From Parasponia andersonii (taxonomy: Eukaryota; Streptophyta; Magnoliopsida; Rosales; Cannabaceae), in assembly GCA_002914805.1 (NCBI GenBank), contig JXTB01000315.1:361333-425332 (forward strand): a DNA stretch of 64,000 nucleotides. Reading direction: 5' to 3'. Numbering within the stretch: the stretch's first letter is position 1; every line of letters begins with the position of its first letter. Position numbers and translations under genes: made by a program. The notes below the pieces were generated by a model. The model did no database searches, had not been told where the DNA came from, and saw only the letters and a list, made by a program, of their open reading frames with translations. Below, one piece after another: positions 11,309-21,806 of the stretch.

Positions 11309-11767
11309 AAAAAAGTTCATAAATATCCGTTTTTAAAACCATATTTCTTATTTTTTATTTTTATTTCATAAATAATCATTTTTTTAGAAATATAGAACAC
11401 TAGTTTTTTTAGATATAAAATATAAACTACTGTGTACATTTCATTATATTAAATGTGATATATATTTTATGAATCAAAAGTTCACTAAAAAATGGCACAC
11501 AATTCAAAATGTATATCATAAGTCAAATTATAATAAAAAATGTAAATCACAATAAATATTTCATTGTAAATATGTATCATTCATATTTTACATATGAAAT
11601 TTATACATCATTAATAAAAGTTTACATTGTTAATGTATGTCGCTCATATTTTTTATATAAAATATATACCATTAAAATAGGTACTTTTGAAAGAAAATTT
11701 GAAAATGGGTATTTATGAAAATCAAGTATAAAAACAGGTACTGGCTGTAAATTTGTAAATTTCTCAA
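11309..11767. repeat. AT-rich dispersed repeat, copy 1
   Basis: A block of about 460 bp that recurs, diverged, at about 59243-59692 in the same orientation. Shared phrases include aaaaagttcataaata, taagtcaaattataa, gaaaatgtaaatcacaataaatattt-like strings and a final gggtatttatgaaaat. The outer 60-100 bp of the two ends are roughly inverted relative to each other (ttcataaatatcc... and ...ggtatttatgaa), which suggests a long-TIR, non-coding element. No coding capacity. Confidence 0.6.
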
Positions 11768-11934
11768 CTTGGGGCCTTTTTCAAAGGACGTAAGCCAGTA
11801 TATCTAAGGTCTTATTTCATCCCTTTTGAGCATCTTTCATATAAAAAAAAAAAAAATTGTAAGAAATTATCTCCAAATACTTGTGTTCTTCAATTGTTCA
11901 TTAATTGGTCTAAGTCATCGTTTCGAAAACACCT

Positions 11935-12160
11935 TCGGCTGCACCACTATATTCGTATGATTCTTCCCTTGCTTGCCTTTTAATTTCCCTTTGTTTGATT
12001 GCTTTCCGACTCTTTCTTATTCTAATTTCACCGTTCGAGTTAAATTCTCTTTCCATATTCTTGACTTCGATTAATACTGATAAACAACGCAATTTCCTTC
12101 TCATTTCGATTTTTTTTTAATTTAATTTGTTTAATGAACCAAGAATATATCACTATTATT
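11935..12160 (+). promoter_or_regulatory. conserved upstream region of Gly/Cys-rich family, unit 1
   Basis: Closely related to blocks at about 28670-28859 and 32410-32575: attcttcccttgcttgcctt, gattgctt, gttaaattctctt, acgcaatttccttct, atttgtttaatgaaccaaga. These blocks lie upstream of three members of the same gene family, so each duplicated unit carried its promoter region. The downstream TATA-proximal part here is not obvious; a poly-A/T expansion sits where the leader should be. Confidence 0.6.
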
Positions 12161-12236
12161 ATTATTATTATTTTCTCTAAACCTTGACCTAACAGTGTGA
12201 TATTACTTGCATTGTTTCTTTAACGCCAAGCAAAGG

Positions 12237-12267
<31 letters not shown>

Positions 12268-12270
12268 GCC

Positions 12271-12450
12271 AAGAAAGCTTATGCAATAGCGCCCATCGCG
12301 GCCAGCGGATCTGTGATTGCCGCAGTCATAATTTTGGTATGTCTTTGCGTCGTACGAAACAAAAAGAAGAAGCAAACAAGCAGTCCAAATCCAATCAGAA
12401 CGAAGAGCTTAGGGGCGACAGGTACTCTTTTCCGCGCAAAGGGTTTATCT
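12271..12450 (+). pseudogene. Gly/Cys-rich small membrane protein, N-terminal half, split copy
   Basis: Matches residues 1 to about 55 of the intact paralogue at 32750: KKAYAIAPIAASGSVIAAVI, then the same hydrophobic segment ending in LVCLC, a Lys-rich stop-transfer run (NKKKKQ) and PNPIRTKSLGATG. The start codon has become AAG (12271-12273), so translation could not begin at the ancestral site. After about 12450 similarity stops and the frame runs on into unrelated AT-rich sequence. The second half of the gene resumes at 15015 after an inserted element. The leader just before it has grown into an oligo-T/oligo-A tract (12238-12267). Clearly a pseudogene. Confidence 0.78.
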
Positions 12451-13189
12451 TGTCATAACTCAAAATCTAAGAATGTGACTTTTAATAATTTTAAGTATAA
12501 ATTAATATAAATAAAAAATTTTATAAAAATTCGGAGAATACTATATACTTGAATTTTTTATTTTAGTTTTGAATTATTAAAAATTTTATATTATATGAGT
12601 TTATCTTTATTTTACTTTATTAAAATAGATACACTAGTTTAATATCAATAAAACATAGTTGAGTTTAATCCGAATATCAAAAATTTTTTTTACAAAGTTT
12701 GTCAAAACTTCAATTACTTAAATCTTTAAAAATATTCTCTTTGGGAACTAAAGGATCTCATTTATACACCAAATCCTCAAATAGTAGAAAATATGTCCTC
12801 ATACATTCACTTAGCATAAACAATAAATCTGGCTAAATAATTAGAAATAAAAAGAATGGAATAAGTTATGAGGACCAACCGAAGAGGAAGAGGAATAGGA
12901 ATAAGACCGCATACCTAAACCAAGTGACTTGCCTAGCTATCGAGATAACTGACTCGAATGAGCAATCACGTAAAAGAAGGAAAATAGAAGGGGTGAGCTC
13001 GAAAGCTCAATAGGAAAACTGTTACCTTATTTAAAAACCTTTCTAGTAATGGAAAGTCCTTGTATGGTTAGTTGAGTCCAAAAACATCTTTTTGCAAAAC
13101 CATGTGTACATACTTATACATATCTATTTTCAAAGCTGATAGTCTATTTATGTATATGCATGTAACCATATATATACGTATATGTATAT

Positions 13190-13400
13190 AAAAACATGAT
13201 ATCCAAAACCAATAGTCCGTATACACATACATATATATAGATATATAAAAAATATGATATCTGAAAACTAATAGTCCGTATGCACATACATATATATAGA
13301 TATACAGAAAATATGATATCTGAAAACCAATAGTCTATGTACACATACATATAAAGAGATATAAAGAAAATATGCTATCTAAAAACCAATCAGTCTACAA
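13190..13400. repeat. 61-bp tandem repeat inside the inserted element
   Basis: Three to four head-to-tail units of about 61 bp, each with atgatatctgaaaac-caatagtc and acacatacatatatatagata. It is absent from the related element in the DC1 intron, so the expansion is specific to this copy. The 68-codon frame over it is an artefact. Confidence 0.85.
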
Positions 13401-14268
13401 ACATATGACACAAATTCACTCATATATATGAGTTTACCATCTCTCATCAATGGAAACGAGAGTGTTGGCACTATGTGTGCTATACAGTCTACCTGACACC
13501 TAGCCCATAACCGGAGGGGACAGCCGTATATTGCCTACCAAACCTAGAGAGGCAACCGCATTGCCTACGCCAACCAAATGGAAAGAAAATCAGAAGAAAT
13601 ATCTCGCGCGAGTTCACAGACTCTGCACCGTTGGTAGGGCTACAACGCTACACTGTAAAAACCCCATAATGCTAACCTAGAACTCATGTGTGATCCTAAA
13701 ACACATGTACTCTGAACTGATGTATAAAAATAACTATGCAGTAATTTAAATTCAAATGATGCTCCGGTTTTTAGTAAAATAGTTTATTAAATCTTATATA
13801 AAAAAAATGGGCAGCGATCTTATTTTAATATATCTAAAAATAACTTACACTCAGAAAAGTTCAAAAGCAATTCAATATATAAATCATACTATTCAATTCT
13901 ATCATAGATATTTAAAAGTTCTAAGATTATGTTTGTTCTCATATGTTACAGAAAATAAGTTTTATTCAAAAACAACGTAAAAAAGAGGTAACCGAATCCC
14001 TATCTCATCAGAATAGTGATACCACACTATTTGAAGCTCAAGATGCCGTCGGACGGTCATTCTAAGGGTTAGAAACTAATTCCACACTTTCGATCGCTAA
14101 CTTGAGAATAATCAACTTCTCAACAGAGCTTTGAAACACTGAACTGACCTTTTCATTGAATTTCTAATATCAAAATAGCTAAATTAGACATATAACTTGA
14201 CCAATTTGAGTTCAGGACAACATCGAATCGGTGTTACATAAAATTAGACAAAACCTAAATCGTTAGAT

Positions 14269-14485
14269 ATCATTTTTCGTACTGGTCACCAAATATAGTC
14301 AATATATATATATATATATATCAAACTTCTTCATTTTCTGAGTATATTCCAAAAATGACAATAAAAATGAAATCTAACATCATTTTTCGTACTGGTCACC
14401 AAATATAGTCAATATATATGTATCAAACTTCTTTATTTTGTGAGTATGTTCTAAAAATGACAACAAAAATGAAATCTAACAGTCG
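14269..14485. repeat. ~110-bp tandem duplication inside the inserted element
   Basis: Two adjacent units, each starting atcatttttcgtactggtca and ending aaaaatgaaatctaaca, differing mainly in the length of an internal (TA)n tract. Confidence 0.88.
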
Positions 14486-15014
14486 AATTGAAAACTAAAA
14501 TTTGAAGTCAAGATACCAAAAAATGGTAACTTTCAAAACCAGACAAAATAAAATCGTGAAAAATATACCTCGATAATCTCTGCGATGATTAAACAAACCC
14601 AATTTGAGGTCAAATAGCGGCCGAAATAGTCGTTGGTGACCGGAAACGTCTGCGGCTTCTCGAGCTCCTCACCGGAGTTTGACTGCTCTGATGGCTGTGG
14701 GAGTTGGGATAGCAGTTGCTGGCGGTGCAGCGAAGCTTCTTCGGGGGTCCTCGTGACCGGACGACGAATGGTAGGTGGCGCATGGATTTTGCTTCTTCGA
14801 CGACTTTGACGGGAAAGAAACAGAGAGAGAATAAGGGAGGAAGAGAGAGATGCACAGGAAGTAGGGAGAGAGAAGAGAAAGATAAAAGTTGATTTAAAAG
14901 AAAAAGAAAAGATTGTGGTTCCACCATTAATACATAAATATTTTTTCTATTATTTTTTATAAAAAAATATGGTCAGATGACCGATATGCCCGTTCAAAAA
15001 ACTGGGATTTTACG

Positions 15015-15455
15015 TATCCGGACTGGCCCGACATTGAAATAGCCAAAGGAACTAAGAAAAGCAGTGAAACAATAAAGGATGGTGAGATGGTTAGTTTGGC
15101 AGCAGCCAATGCTGCCCAGGCTACTACTACAGCCTCCGTCACCGCCATAAGTAGCGGAAGCAGTGACGGCGGCAGTGAAACATGGATGAAGACCTTGAGC
15201 CAAAAGACTCCTTCTGCTAAATAGCCTGTGGCCGACGTTGGAAGAGGTGTAGGAAGCAAGAAAAGCAATAGATCAGATCAGGACGGTGGGATGGTTATTT
15301 ATGGGGGAGCTTTTGTTGCTCTAGCTACCAGCGCCGCTTTCACCAGCGCTAGTAGCAGCCATGGTGGTGGCGGGCACGGGGGTTGTGGAGGTGCGGGTGG
15401 GGGTGGGGGTTGCGGTGGAGGGGGTGGAGGTTGTGGAGGTGGTGGTGGATGTTAG
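15015..15455 (+). pseudogene. fused pair of Gly/Cys-rich family members with one in-frame stop
   Basis: The frame starts at YPDWPDIEIAKGTKKSSE, matching the middle of the intact 144-aa paralogue (YPAGPDIERGEGTMKSSG), and continues through DGEMVSLAAANAAQATTTAS. Instead of the Gly/Cys tail it then enters a second family copy at MKTLSQKTPSAK (15186-15221; paralogue MQSLSGTTPSAQ), meets TAG at 15222-15224, and carries on in the same frame as PVADVGRGVGSKKSN...DGGMVIYGGAF to a Gly/Cys-rich tail ending GGGGGC before a stop. So two family members have recombined head to tail, separated by a single stop codon. Its N-terminal half lies at 12271. The tail from 15228 could in principle be expressed alone only from a GTG; unlikely. 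Confidence 0.75.
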
Positions 15456-15950
15456 TATAAGTTTTCTATATATTTTGTTCCTTTATGATGAATAAAGGGG
15501 TTTAACAAATCAAGGTTTGCAGGAGAGTGAACATGTCACGTTTGCTTTCATCAATGTCCTCAACTCTGGTTTTTTTATGGGTTCGGATAGAGTTTGTGTC
15601 AAACATGTCATGTTTGCTTTGGTCAATGAATATATAATCCGATTACTTTTAGGCACCTTTTGTAATTTGTATAACTGCTATGATGTGTGTTGATTTCACT
15701 ACTGAATCTACAAACCTCTCTTTTCTTTTCACACTCTCGTTTTTGTGGTACAGTAACTCTATATCTACTCCAAAATTCATCATTTTCGAATTTAATTTTG
15801 CTTTATTATAGGGTATTTAATATTAATTCCAATAATTGTTTTTGAACATTTTTTTTCTTTGGAGCAAATAAACATGGTTAAAATTATGTTGTCACTTTTT
15901 GGAATTTGATGAATAAACATGATAAATTCTCAATATATATATATATATAT
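15456..15950 (+). other. 3' flank of the Gly/Cys-rich unit
   Basis: Similar in order to the sequence after the copies at 30854 and 33184: ttagtataagtttt, gatgaataaa, catgtcacgtttgctttcatcaatg, later tgtgtgttgatttcact, then attaattccaataattg and attatgttgtcactttt. The similarity extends some 400 bp beyond the stop codon, showing that the duplication unit is larger than the coding region. No separate gene is present. Confidence 0.6.
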
Positions 15951-16187
15951 GGGCACCAATCCAGTAGGTATTTTTTTTTTACCTATACATAAATATCAAT
16001 TTGGCCAATGAAAATTTAGCATGCATATTTTTTTATTGTAAAAAGTAAGAGAAAGAAAGAGTATTAATAATGCACATCTTTTCATGCACTTCATTATAGT
16101 CATTGAATCACCATTTAATGATGATCCAACTACTAAAAAAAATATATATATCCATAGGTAAAAAAAAAATAAACCGGATTGATAACT
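15951..16187 (+). mobile_element. MITE copy F, (TA)n-flanked
   Basis: Starts GGGCACCAATCCAGTAGGTA directly after a (TA)n tract (15932-15950) and ends at about ACCGGATTGATAACTA before another (TA)n. Right end and internal hairpin are more diverged than in copies B and E. Confidence 0.83.
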
Positions 16188-16464
16188 ATATATATATATA
16201 TATTAGTTATTATTACTGTGCTCAGGCACGATTATTAGTTGTGTTGGCCTAACATATAATCAAGACCGAACCGTTTGATTCCATTACCTACGATACAAAA
16301 TCTTCTGTGGAGGTTTAAGACCTGGTTAGCGAGTTGGTTCAATTGAGTTTATTATGGTGGACTCTTTTGTTAAAAAAATTATTTATTTTATTTTTCTTGA
16401 GTACCATTTTTAAATTTTTAAAAATTGAAGAAATTGAGGACCACTTGACTTCATGGGAGACTAA
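16188..16464. other. short intergenic stretch left of the LTR retrotransposon
   Basis: No gene. Contains tgaggaccacttgactt at about 16436-16451, which recurs immediately right of the retrotransposon (22464-22480), followed here by an extra 13 bp (catgggagactaa) before the LTR. Confidence 0.5.
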
Positions 16465-17118
16465 TGTCACGACTCTAGCCTCAAATTAGACAATCGCGCG
16501 ATACTTAGCACAGTTCGTCGTACTAATTTAGCCTACCAACATTCAAGAAAGGGACTTAAAGTAAGCTGTAATACAAAGTAGCAAGGATAAGAAAGTTTAG
16601 GTAAATAAAAGATTTGTATTACTCTTAGAATGCTTACAACTCTCACAAATGGGACTTATGTACAAATGAACCTAAGAGGTCCTTTATATAGGCAAAAACT
16701 AAACCAACTAAGAATTATGATCGTGCCAAGTGGCATGATCTTACAAAGGGTCCAGAATATTATCAATTAAAGTGGTAATATCTACAAAGATATTTACATA
16801 GAGAAATCTAGAATAAGCATGGCCTAGATCCTTCTAAGAGGTTCACCCACCACTTGGCTTTTCCAAGTCATTCTAGGAGCTTCTAAGACCGTCCACCCAT
16901 CTAGTATCATTCGGCTTTGTCTAGAGTCTTCTAGGACTTAGTAGCGCCATCTAGAATATTCTAGCATGGTCAAGATCTCTCTTGATCATTCTAGAAGTGT
17001 CCACCATATTCTAGGGCCTTCTTCTATCGTTTTTGGGGTGAGTATTATATATAGAGAACCTTAGAGCCATGAGTAGCAATATTTGGATTTTTGAGAGCCA
17101 AATGAGCTGGGCGAAACA
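16465..17118 (-). repeat. 3' LTR of chromovirus-type element
   Basis: Begins TGTCACGACTCTAGCCTCAA and ends GCGAAACA on the plus strand (TG...CA). About 654 bp; aligns along its whole length to the right LTR, with frequent substitutions and small indels. A tataggcaaa/ctttatatagg string at about 16680-16692 is TATA-like. Confidence 0.93.
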
Positions 17119-17131
17119 CCCTCCCCCACTC
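17119..17131 (-). promoter_or_regulatory. polypurine tract of chromovirus-type element
   Basis: Plus strand reads ccctcccccactc, so the minus strand has GAGTGGGGGAGGG immediately before the 3' LTR start TGTTTCGCC. This is the expected position and composition of the plus-strand-DNA primer. Confidence 0.85.
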
Positions 17132-17184
17132 AAGTTCGCGACATTCCTATTGTGCCATTGACTTTGAACCACTCGATATGATTT

Positions 17185-17345
17185 TTGAATTACCACAAGG
17201 CATTCTCATGCTCCCAGCTAGTCTCGGCTTCAGGAAAATTCTTCCATTTCACTAGGTATTCTCAATAATTAGGAACACCACGTCGACAAATCAAGTGATC
17301 AGCTAAAATACATTCCATCTCTTTATCAAAAGAGGTTACCACCAC
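17185..17345 (-). pseudogene. chromodomain remnant of the gypsy integrase
   Basis: Minus-strand frame contains CRRGVPNY(stop)EYLVKWKNFP then EAETSWEHENALW, the conserved core of the retroelement chromodomain (usually YLVKWKG... SWE). It has an in-frame stop. In live elements this domain is thought to guide integration to marked chromatin. Confidence 0.8.
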
Positions 17346-17349
17346 GGTA

Positions 17350-20300
17350 GGAGCCCTTTTAGACTCGCCTTTTAAAGGATCTTCCTCATCTCCATAGTAA
17401 GGTTTTTGCATACTAACATAGAAGACAGTGAAAATCTTTAACTTGGCTAGAAGACAGTGAAAATCTTTAACTTGGCAGGGAGTTGAAGCTTATAGGAGAC
17501 CTTACCCATGTGCTTAAGTACCGGAAATAGACCCTCTTATTTGCACACCAACCCTTTATGCACCTTCCTTAAGGTTTTGAATTGTTGGGCAATAGTTTGA
17601 CAAGGACTAAATCCCCCTCTTGGTATTTAACGTCCCTCCTCTTTTGTTAGCCCACTTCTTCATTCTTGTAGAAACTTTGTTCAAGTAGGCCCTAGCCAAC
17701 TCTGTTTGCTCATGCCATATCTTAGCAAACTTGAATGTCGTAGGACTCTTCCCACTGTAGTTTATCGCTAAAGTATGTGGAGTCATAGGTTATTGTCCCA
17801 TGATTATCTCGAAAAGACTCTTGCCCGTAGACTCGGTCCTTTAGAGGTTAAAATAGAATTGGGCTACATAAAGTGATTTGCCCAATTTTTTTGGTTGGCA
17901 CTCATAAAATACCTCAAATATAGTTCTAGTAAGGCATTCACCTTTTTGTCTGGCCATCACTTTTGGGGTGAAAGCTAGTTGAAAAGTTCAACTCAGAACC
18001 CAATAACTTGAACAATTCTGTCCAAAACCTTCCAGTGAATCGGGGATCACGATCACTTATGATGTTTGACGAGACTCTCCAAAGCTTCACGACATGCTTC
18101 ATAAAGAGCCGTGCGATCTCATCAGTGGGACAATCAGGTGAAGTAAGTATAAAGGTAGCATACTTACTGAAGCGATTAACCACCACTATAATACTACCAA
18201 AGCCCTCCGACTTAGGCAGGCTAGTGATAAAATTCATGGAATCACTCTTCCACGGCCTCTTAAGAATGGGGAGAGGTTCTAACAATCTGCCTGGTAATTA
18301 TTTTTCCACCTTATATTGTTAGTCTTGTTGCCACACAAGACAAGTTTGTATATAGGCCTCAACATCATCCCTTAGTTGAGGCTAATAGTAGATAGCATTG
18401 ATAAGAGCAAGAGTGCATTTCTAACCTGGGTGACCAGCCAACAAGGAATCGTGGCACTCTTTGATAAGTTCTTTTCTTAAGTTCCCCCACTTAGACACAT
18501 AGAGTCGATTGCCCTTGGTATAGAGAAGGCCATTGCTCAGCCAAAAATATCTCATCTTTCCTTCCGCCACTAGGGGCAGCAGGCTCTTTGCAAGAACATT
18601 GTGTTCTAGTCCTTCCTTGATTTTCTCTATCAAGATGCTATTAGGCCTACTCAAGGCGGCCAGCTCTGCCTTTTTGCTTAGTGTATCCACCACCATATTT
18701 GCCTTCACGGGCTTGTATTCAAGTTGTAATCGAATTCTGCTAAGAAGTCTTGCCACCGAGCTTGCTCGGGACTCAACTTTTTCTGAGTTTGAAAGTAGTT
18801 TGTTGCTACGTTGTCGGTCATGATCGTGAAGTGAGTACCCAACAAATAGTGCTACCACATCCTTAGGCAATGGATAATGGCAGTCATCTTTTTTTCTTGT
18901 ACCGTATAGTGTCTCTCAATGTCATTGAGCTTGCAGTTTTCATAAGTAATTGAACGCCCTTCTTATATTAGTACTCTACAAATAGCAAAGTCAAAAGCAT
19001 CCATGTAAAGCTCATATGCCTTAGAGTAGTCGGGTAAGCTGAGAACTGGCTCTTCACTTACTACCTTCTTCAAGTCTTCGAATGAGGCTTGGCACTTAGG
19101 TGCCCACTCCCAATACTTAATCTTCTTGAGCAGGTTAGTAAGTAGCGCTACTCTTGTTGAGTAGGACTTGATGAACCGCCTATAGTAGTTCACAAGTTCA
19201 AGGAAAGATCTTAACTCTGGCACCTTAGTAAGAGGTTTCCACTCTTTGATGGCTTGCACCTTAGCTTCATCCATCATAAGTTTTCCATCCTTTATCTTAT
19301 GCCCTAGGAACATCACTTCCTATTGAGCGAACGAGCACTTTTCCTTCTTAATAAATAATTGGTTTTCCCTTAAGACCTCGAATACATTCCCTAAATGTTC
19401 TAGGTGCTCTTCCATGGTCTTGTTATAGATGACTATATCATCAAGATAGACTACCACGAATCGATCGAGGTAGGGATGGAATAACTTATTCATGAGGGTG
19501 CAAAAGGTTGCAAGTGCTTTGGTAAGACCAAATGGCATGACTAAGAATTCATAAGCACCATACTTTGTCACGCACATGGTCTTGGGCTTATCTCCCTCTG
19601 TTATATGCGCTTGGTAGTATCCCGAACGCAGATTAAGTTTCAAGAAGTATCTAGCATTCCCAAGTTGATTGAACAAGTCGGCAATCAATGGGATGGGGTA
19701 CTTGTTCTTCATCATCACTTTGTTAAGAGCCCGATAATTAATGCACATCCTTAATGAGCTATCTTTCTTTTTCTAGAATAACACTTAGGCACTGAAAGGA
19801 GCTTTGGAGAGCCTGATAAAACCCCCATCAAGCAAATCCTTTGGTTGTTTCTGGAGTTCCACTAATTCCGGAGGAGCCATTCGCTAGGGACTAATCGCAT
19901 GTGGCCTCGTGTCTGGCTCAAGCTCAATTTTATGATCCATCTCCCTCCTAGGTAGAAGTTTCTTGGACAGAGTATCAGGCATCACATCTTAGAATTCATC
20001 TAAGACAGCTTGCACCTCTATGGGTAGGTTACCTTGAGGTTCCAACTTTTCATCATCGTGCTTCTTTAGGATGGCCAAGTAACTCTCCTCCTCTGTTCTC
20101 AAGTCTTTCTTAAATTGAAGTGTAGAGAGTATTTTGTTTCCCGCTTTTGTGGACCACTCTGTTGGTACCACACAAGTTTTTTCACCATCTATGATACATA
20201 TAGAATTGGCAAATAGAACAGGAAATGCCCGCACTACATCAAGGAACTTCAAACTAAGCACCACTATAAAATCATCTATTGGCACCACTGATAAGTCAAG

Positions 20301-20537
20301 TTGGCCAGCCCATGCACCTAGGTTAGCCTTAACACCATGAGTAACCCCATGGATGGGGCGTATTACTGAGTTTACTGCCTTGAGGGAGCCTCCTCCATTG
20401 GACATCGTCAAGCCCAACTGCCTAGCTTCCTCAATAGAGACGAAGTTGTGAGATGCACTCGTATCAACCAAGGCTTTAGTGGCTTTGCCATTGACTTGTG
20501 ACTTAAGGGCTGATTGTAAGGTGTTAAGAAGTTGCAA
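17350..20537 (-). pseudogene. gypsy pol: protease, RT, RNase H, integrase (broken)
   Basis: Order along the minus strand: protease with VDTSASHNFVS (20537-19989; Gly of the usual DTG/DSG changed to Ser), RT with YPIPLIADLF, FLKLNLRSGYYQ, VMPFGL and active-site YLDD (about 19760-19320), RT connection [15 protein letters not shown] (about 19320-18965), RNase H fragment MDAFDFA, integrase zinc finger end LLAGHPG (18425), and integrase core DSMNFITSLPKS...SDRDPRF...HPKSDGQTKR (18285-17938). The first integrase catalytic Asp appears as Asn (SMNFI for the usual SMDFI). At least six in-frame stops or shifts. It cannot make an active polyprotein. Confidence 0.88.
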
Positions 20538-20549
20538 GGAACCAACAAG

Positions 20550-21760
20550 TGCACCATCGTCTTCCCCATCACCTCCTTCTTGGCTTGGCTCGAAGGCAAT
20601 TAAGACGTTGAGAGCTTTCTTCTTGGGATACTCGCGTACCCAATGTGGCCTATCACAAAGGAAGCACTTGAGTCTTGGCTTGGAAAAGTCACGATCTTCC
20701 TTATCCTTGCCCTTGTCTTTGTGCCTGTAAGAGGAAGTATCTTTGTTCTATTTTTCTCCTTTTGTTTGCTCTCTCCTACTTTTTGCTCCACCACCCTTCT
20801 TATCTTTGGCCTTAGAAGGGTTCTTGTTAGTAAAGTAATCAACAAGGCTCTCACCAACCGCAATAGTATCGGCCAAGTCCTGAACACTACATCGCTTGAG
20901 CTCTAACTTGGCCCAGTTCTGAAGACCATCCATGAACAAGAATAAGATAGCTTTATCTGAAGTGTTAAGGACTTCGAGCAAAAGTGTGGTAAACTCTTTC
21001 CCGTAGTCTCTAACACTGCCATATTATTTAAGGCGGTGAAGACGGCCACTCGCCTCCTCTTCGGCATTCTCGGGGAAGAATTGCTTCTTTAGCTCCCTCT
21101 TGAAGTCATCAAAGGTGGCTATAGTGCACACCCCTTATTGCATCTCCCCGTGTCTCTGCCTCTATCATAGCATGGCGGTGTCAGTTAGATATAAGGCAGC
21201 ATTACGAATTTTACCGGCATCGTCTGTCATACTGGCGGCCTCAAATTATTACTAGAGTCTCCATAGGGAGTTCTCAACTTTCCTAGCATTGCGAGTACTA
21301 TTAAAGATCTTTGATTTAGATACTTCAACCTTCTTTACCTCAATGGTTATTGTGGTGGTCACTTCTGTGGCCATTGCTCACTGCACAAAGCAAGATCATC
21401 ACTCATCTTATCTACTCTAAGTAAAATATTAGTGAGTTCTCTTTGGAAGAGATCTCGTACCTTGGCAATCTCCAAATGAAGGGACTCAATCTCACAGCTT
21501 AAGTCGGCCTCTAGCCCACCAAGCACATCTTTGATGTTGCTATGGATCTCTGCATCCTCAGCCTCTAAACCGTCGCAATGGCTATCTAGATCGTCTACAT
21601 GCTTGCCCAACGTGTCTAAGTTGGACTTTAGCCTCCAAGCTAGCCACCATATCCCTCGACTTACAACGGGTAGCACTCTTCTTCCCTTCATCATGCACAT
21701 GTTCAGAAGCACCAACTTCGACGGAGTCAGGAGTTACAGCCATGGTCTTCATATAGACAA
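20550..21760 (-). pseudogene. gypsy gag (broken)
   Basis: From the minus-strand ATG near 21741 (AVTPDSVEVGASEHVHDEG) through a coiled-coil region (21690-21359, LEAEDAEIHSNIKDVLGGLE), a gag core with FFPENAEEEA and LELKRCSVQDLADTIAVGES (about 21120-20840), a Lys-rich stretch and a zinc knuckle CFLCDRPHWVREYP (about 20660) whose last Cys is Tyr. Frame changes near 21620 and several stops split it. Gag would form the capsid of the retrotransposon particle in an active copy. Confidence 0.8.
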
Positions 21761-21791
21761 TGAAACTACCAAGATATGACAAGCAAACAAA

Positions 21792-21803
21792 GCTCTGATA
21801 CCA
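21792..21803 (-). promoter_or_regulatory. primer-binding site (initiator Met-tRNA)
   Basis: Minus strand reads TGGTATCAGAGC, complementary to the 3' end of plant tRNA-iMet, three bases inside the right LTR. This fixes the right LTR as the 5' LTR and the element as minus-strand. Confidence 0.93.
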
Positions 21804-21806
21804 TAC

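Larger units (their letters stand above)
12460..14985 (-). mobile_element. unclassified non-coding repeat element, copy 2, interrupting a gene
   Basis: Minus-strand relative of the element at about 4770-6930. Reading down the minus strand it has a GC-rich block (14610-14930), then AT-rich sequence, then the block with CTCGCGCGAG, cccctccggtt and ctaggtgtcaggtagac (about 13480-13620), then ggtaacagttttcctattgagctttcgagctcacccc (13029 down to about 12993). It lies precisely between the two halves of a Gly/Cys-rich family member, so it is an insertion. No LTRs, TIRs or enzymes are recognised. Ends are set by where gene similarity stops, to within perhaps 30 bp. Confidence 0.55.

Noticed and set aside
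14610..15268. Minus-strand ORFs of about 100 codons (Leu/Ser-rich)
   Set aside because: One is in the GC-rich block of a non-coding repeat, the other is antisense to the fused Gly/Cys-rich pseudogene; neither has a recognisable domain.
21792..21803. Possible tRNA-Met gene fragment
   Set aside because: Only 12 bp match the tRNA 3' end and it sits exactly beside an LTR, so it is a primer-binding site.
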